64,000 bases of DNA from positions 372,001-436,000 of the forward strand of contig JASSUH010000001.1 in the NCBI GenBank assembly GCA_031963445.1, given 5' to 3'. The position numbers were made by a program, and so were the translations under genes. The DNA comes from JASSUD01 sp031963445. GTDB taxonomy: Bacteria; Pseudomonadota; Gammaproteobacteria; Burkholderiales; Burkholderiaceae. The notes under the pieces were generated by a model. The model did not search any database and was not told the DNA's origin. It was given only the letters and a program-made list of their open reading frames with translations. This document shows positions 63,982 to 64,000 of the stretch, one piece after another (positions within the stretch are counted from its first letter, which is position 1; each line of letters starts with the position of its first letter).

Positions 63982-64000
63982 AGAGTCTGTTCACGATCTC
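63982..64000. repeat. Left end of a type A repeat, cut by the window edge
   Basis: AGAGTCTGTTCACGATCTC matches the left ends of the type A copies at 6264 and 47614. Confidence 0.65.

Overview
The window is a stretch of a proteobacterial chromosome that carries the dnaA region. Gene order (rpmH-rnpA-yidD-yidC on one strand and dnaA-dnaN-gyrB on the other; fur/bamE; ybeD-lipB-lipA; coaBC/dut; aroQ-accB-accC; RNB-aroE) and protein sequence point to Burkholderiales. Three things suggest a host-restricted Burkholderiaceae member such as the fungal endobacteria Mycoavidus or Glomeribacter: long repeat-filled spacers, broken genes, and several eukaryote-like proteins placed between housekeeping genes. 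The clade call is an inference from gene content and I could not run a search.

Layout. 1-1 kb: the 5' part of an unknown gene and a small membrane protein. 1.1-5.8 kb: argH, yidC, yidD, rnpA, rpmH (all minus). 6.5-12 kb: dnaA, dnaN, gyrB (plus). 12-14.6 kb: a tandem duplication holding two unknown, possibly secreted, proteins and a copy of the gyrB 3' end. 14.7-16.9 kb: thiL-pgpA-pncC. 17.1-19.3 kb: a protein-tyrosine-phosphatase-like protein with basic C-terminal repeats. 19.5-28 kb: maeB, a barstar protein, rsmE, tkt, gap. 28.5-30.8 kb: a 749-residue membrane protein behind a possible Fur box. 30.9-37.5 kb: fur, bamE, a hydrolase, a DD-carboxypeptidase, ybeD-lipB-lipA with a coiled-coil gene and its broken copy in between. 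37.6-39.6 kb: a coiled-coil membrane protein and a TlpA thioredoxin. 39.6-40.35 kb: a gene-free stretch with a cluster of DnaA boxes, a candidate replication origin 33 kb from dnaA. 40.3-43 kb: comM, ubiK, dut. 43.2-44.7 kb: an F-box/LRR protein. 44.8-49.6 kb: coaBC, accC, accB, aroQ, a second TlpA protein. 49.8-54.2 kb: mpl, an RNB exoribonuclease, aroE. 54.4-56.6 kb: an AT-rich patatin-type phospholipase. 56.8-64 kb: pyrF, a PLP-fold enzyme, queF, ilvA, phrB and a frameshifted DUF2384 antitoxin.

Two themes stand out. First, the spacers are filled with about 100-180 bp palindromic repeats. They fall into at least four types (called A, B, C and D here) that share ends or cores in different combinations, and they often sit exactly against a stop codon. 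Second, likely host-directed proteins (phosphatase, F-box/LRR, ExoU-like patatin, and unknown proteins with basic or coiled-coil regions) have been placed one at a time into otherwise conserved housekeeping neighbourhoods. No secretion system, rRNA, tRNA, transposase gene or CRISPR array was seen.
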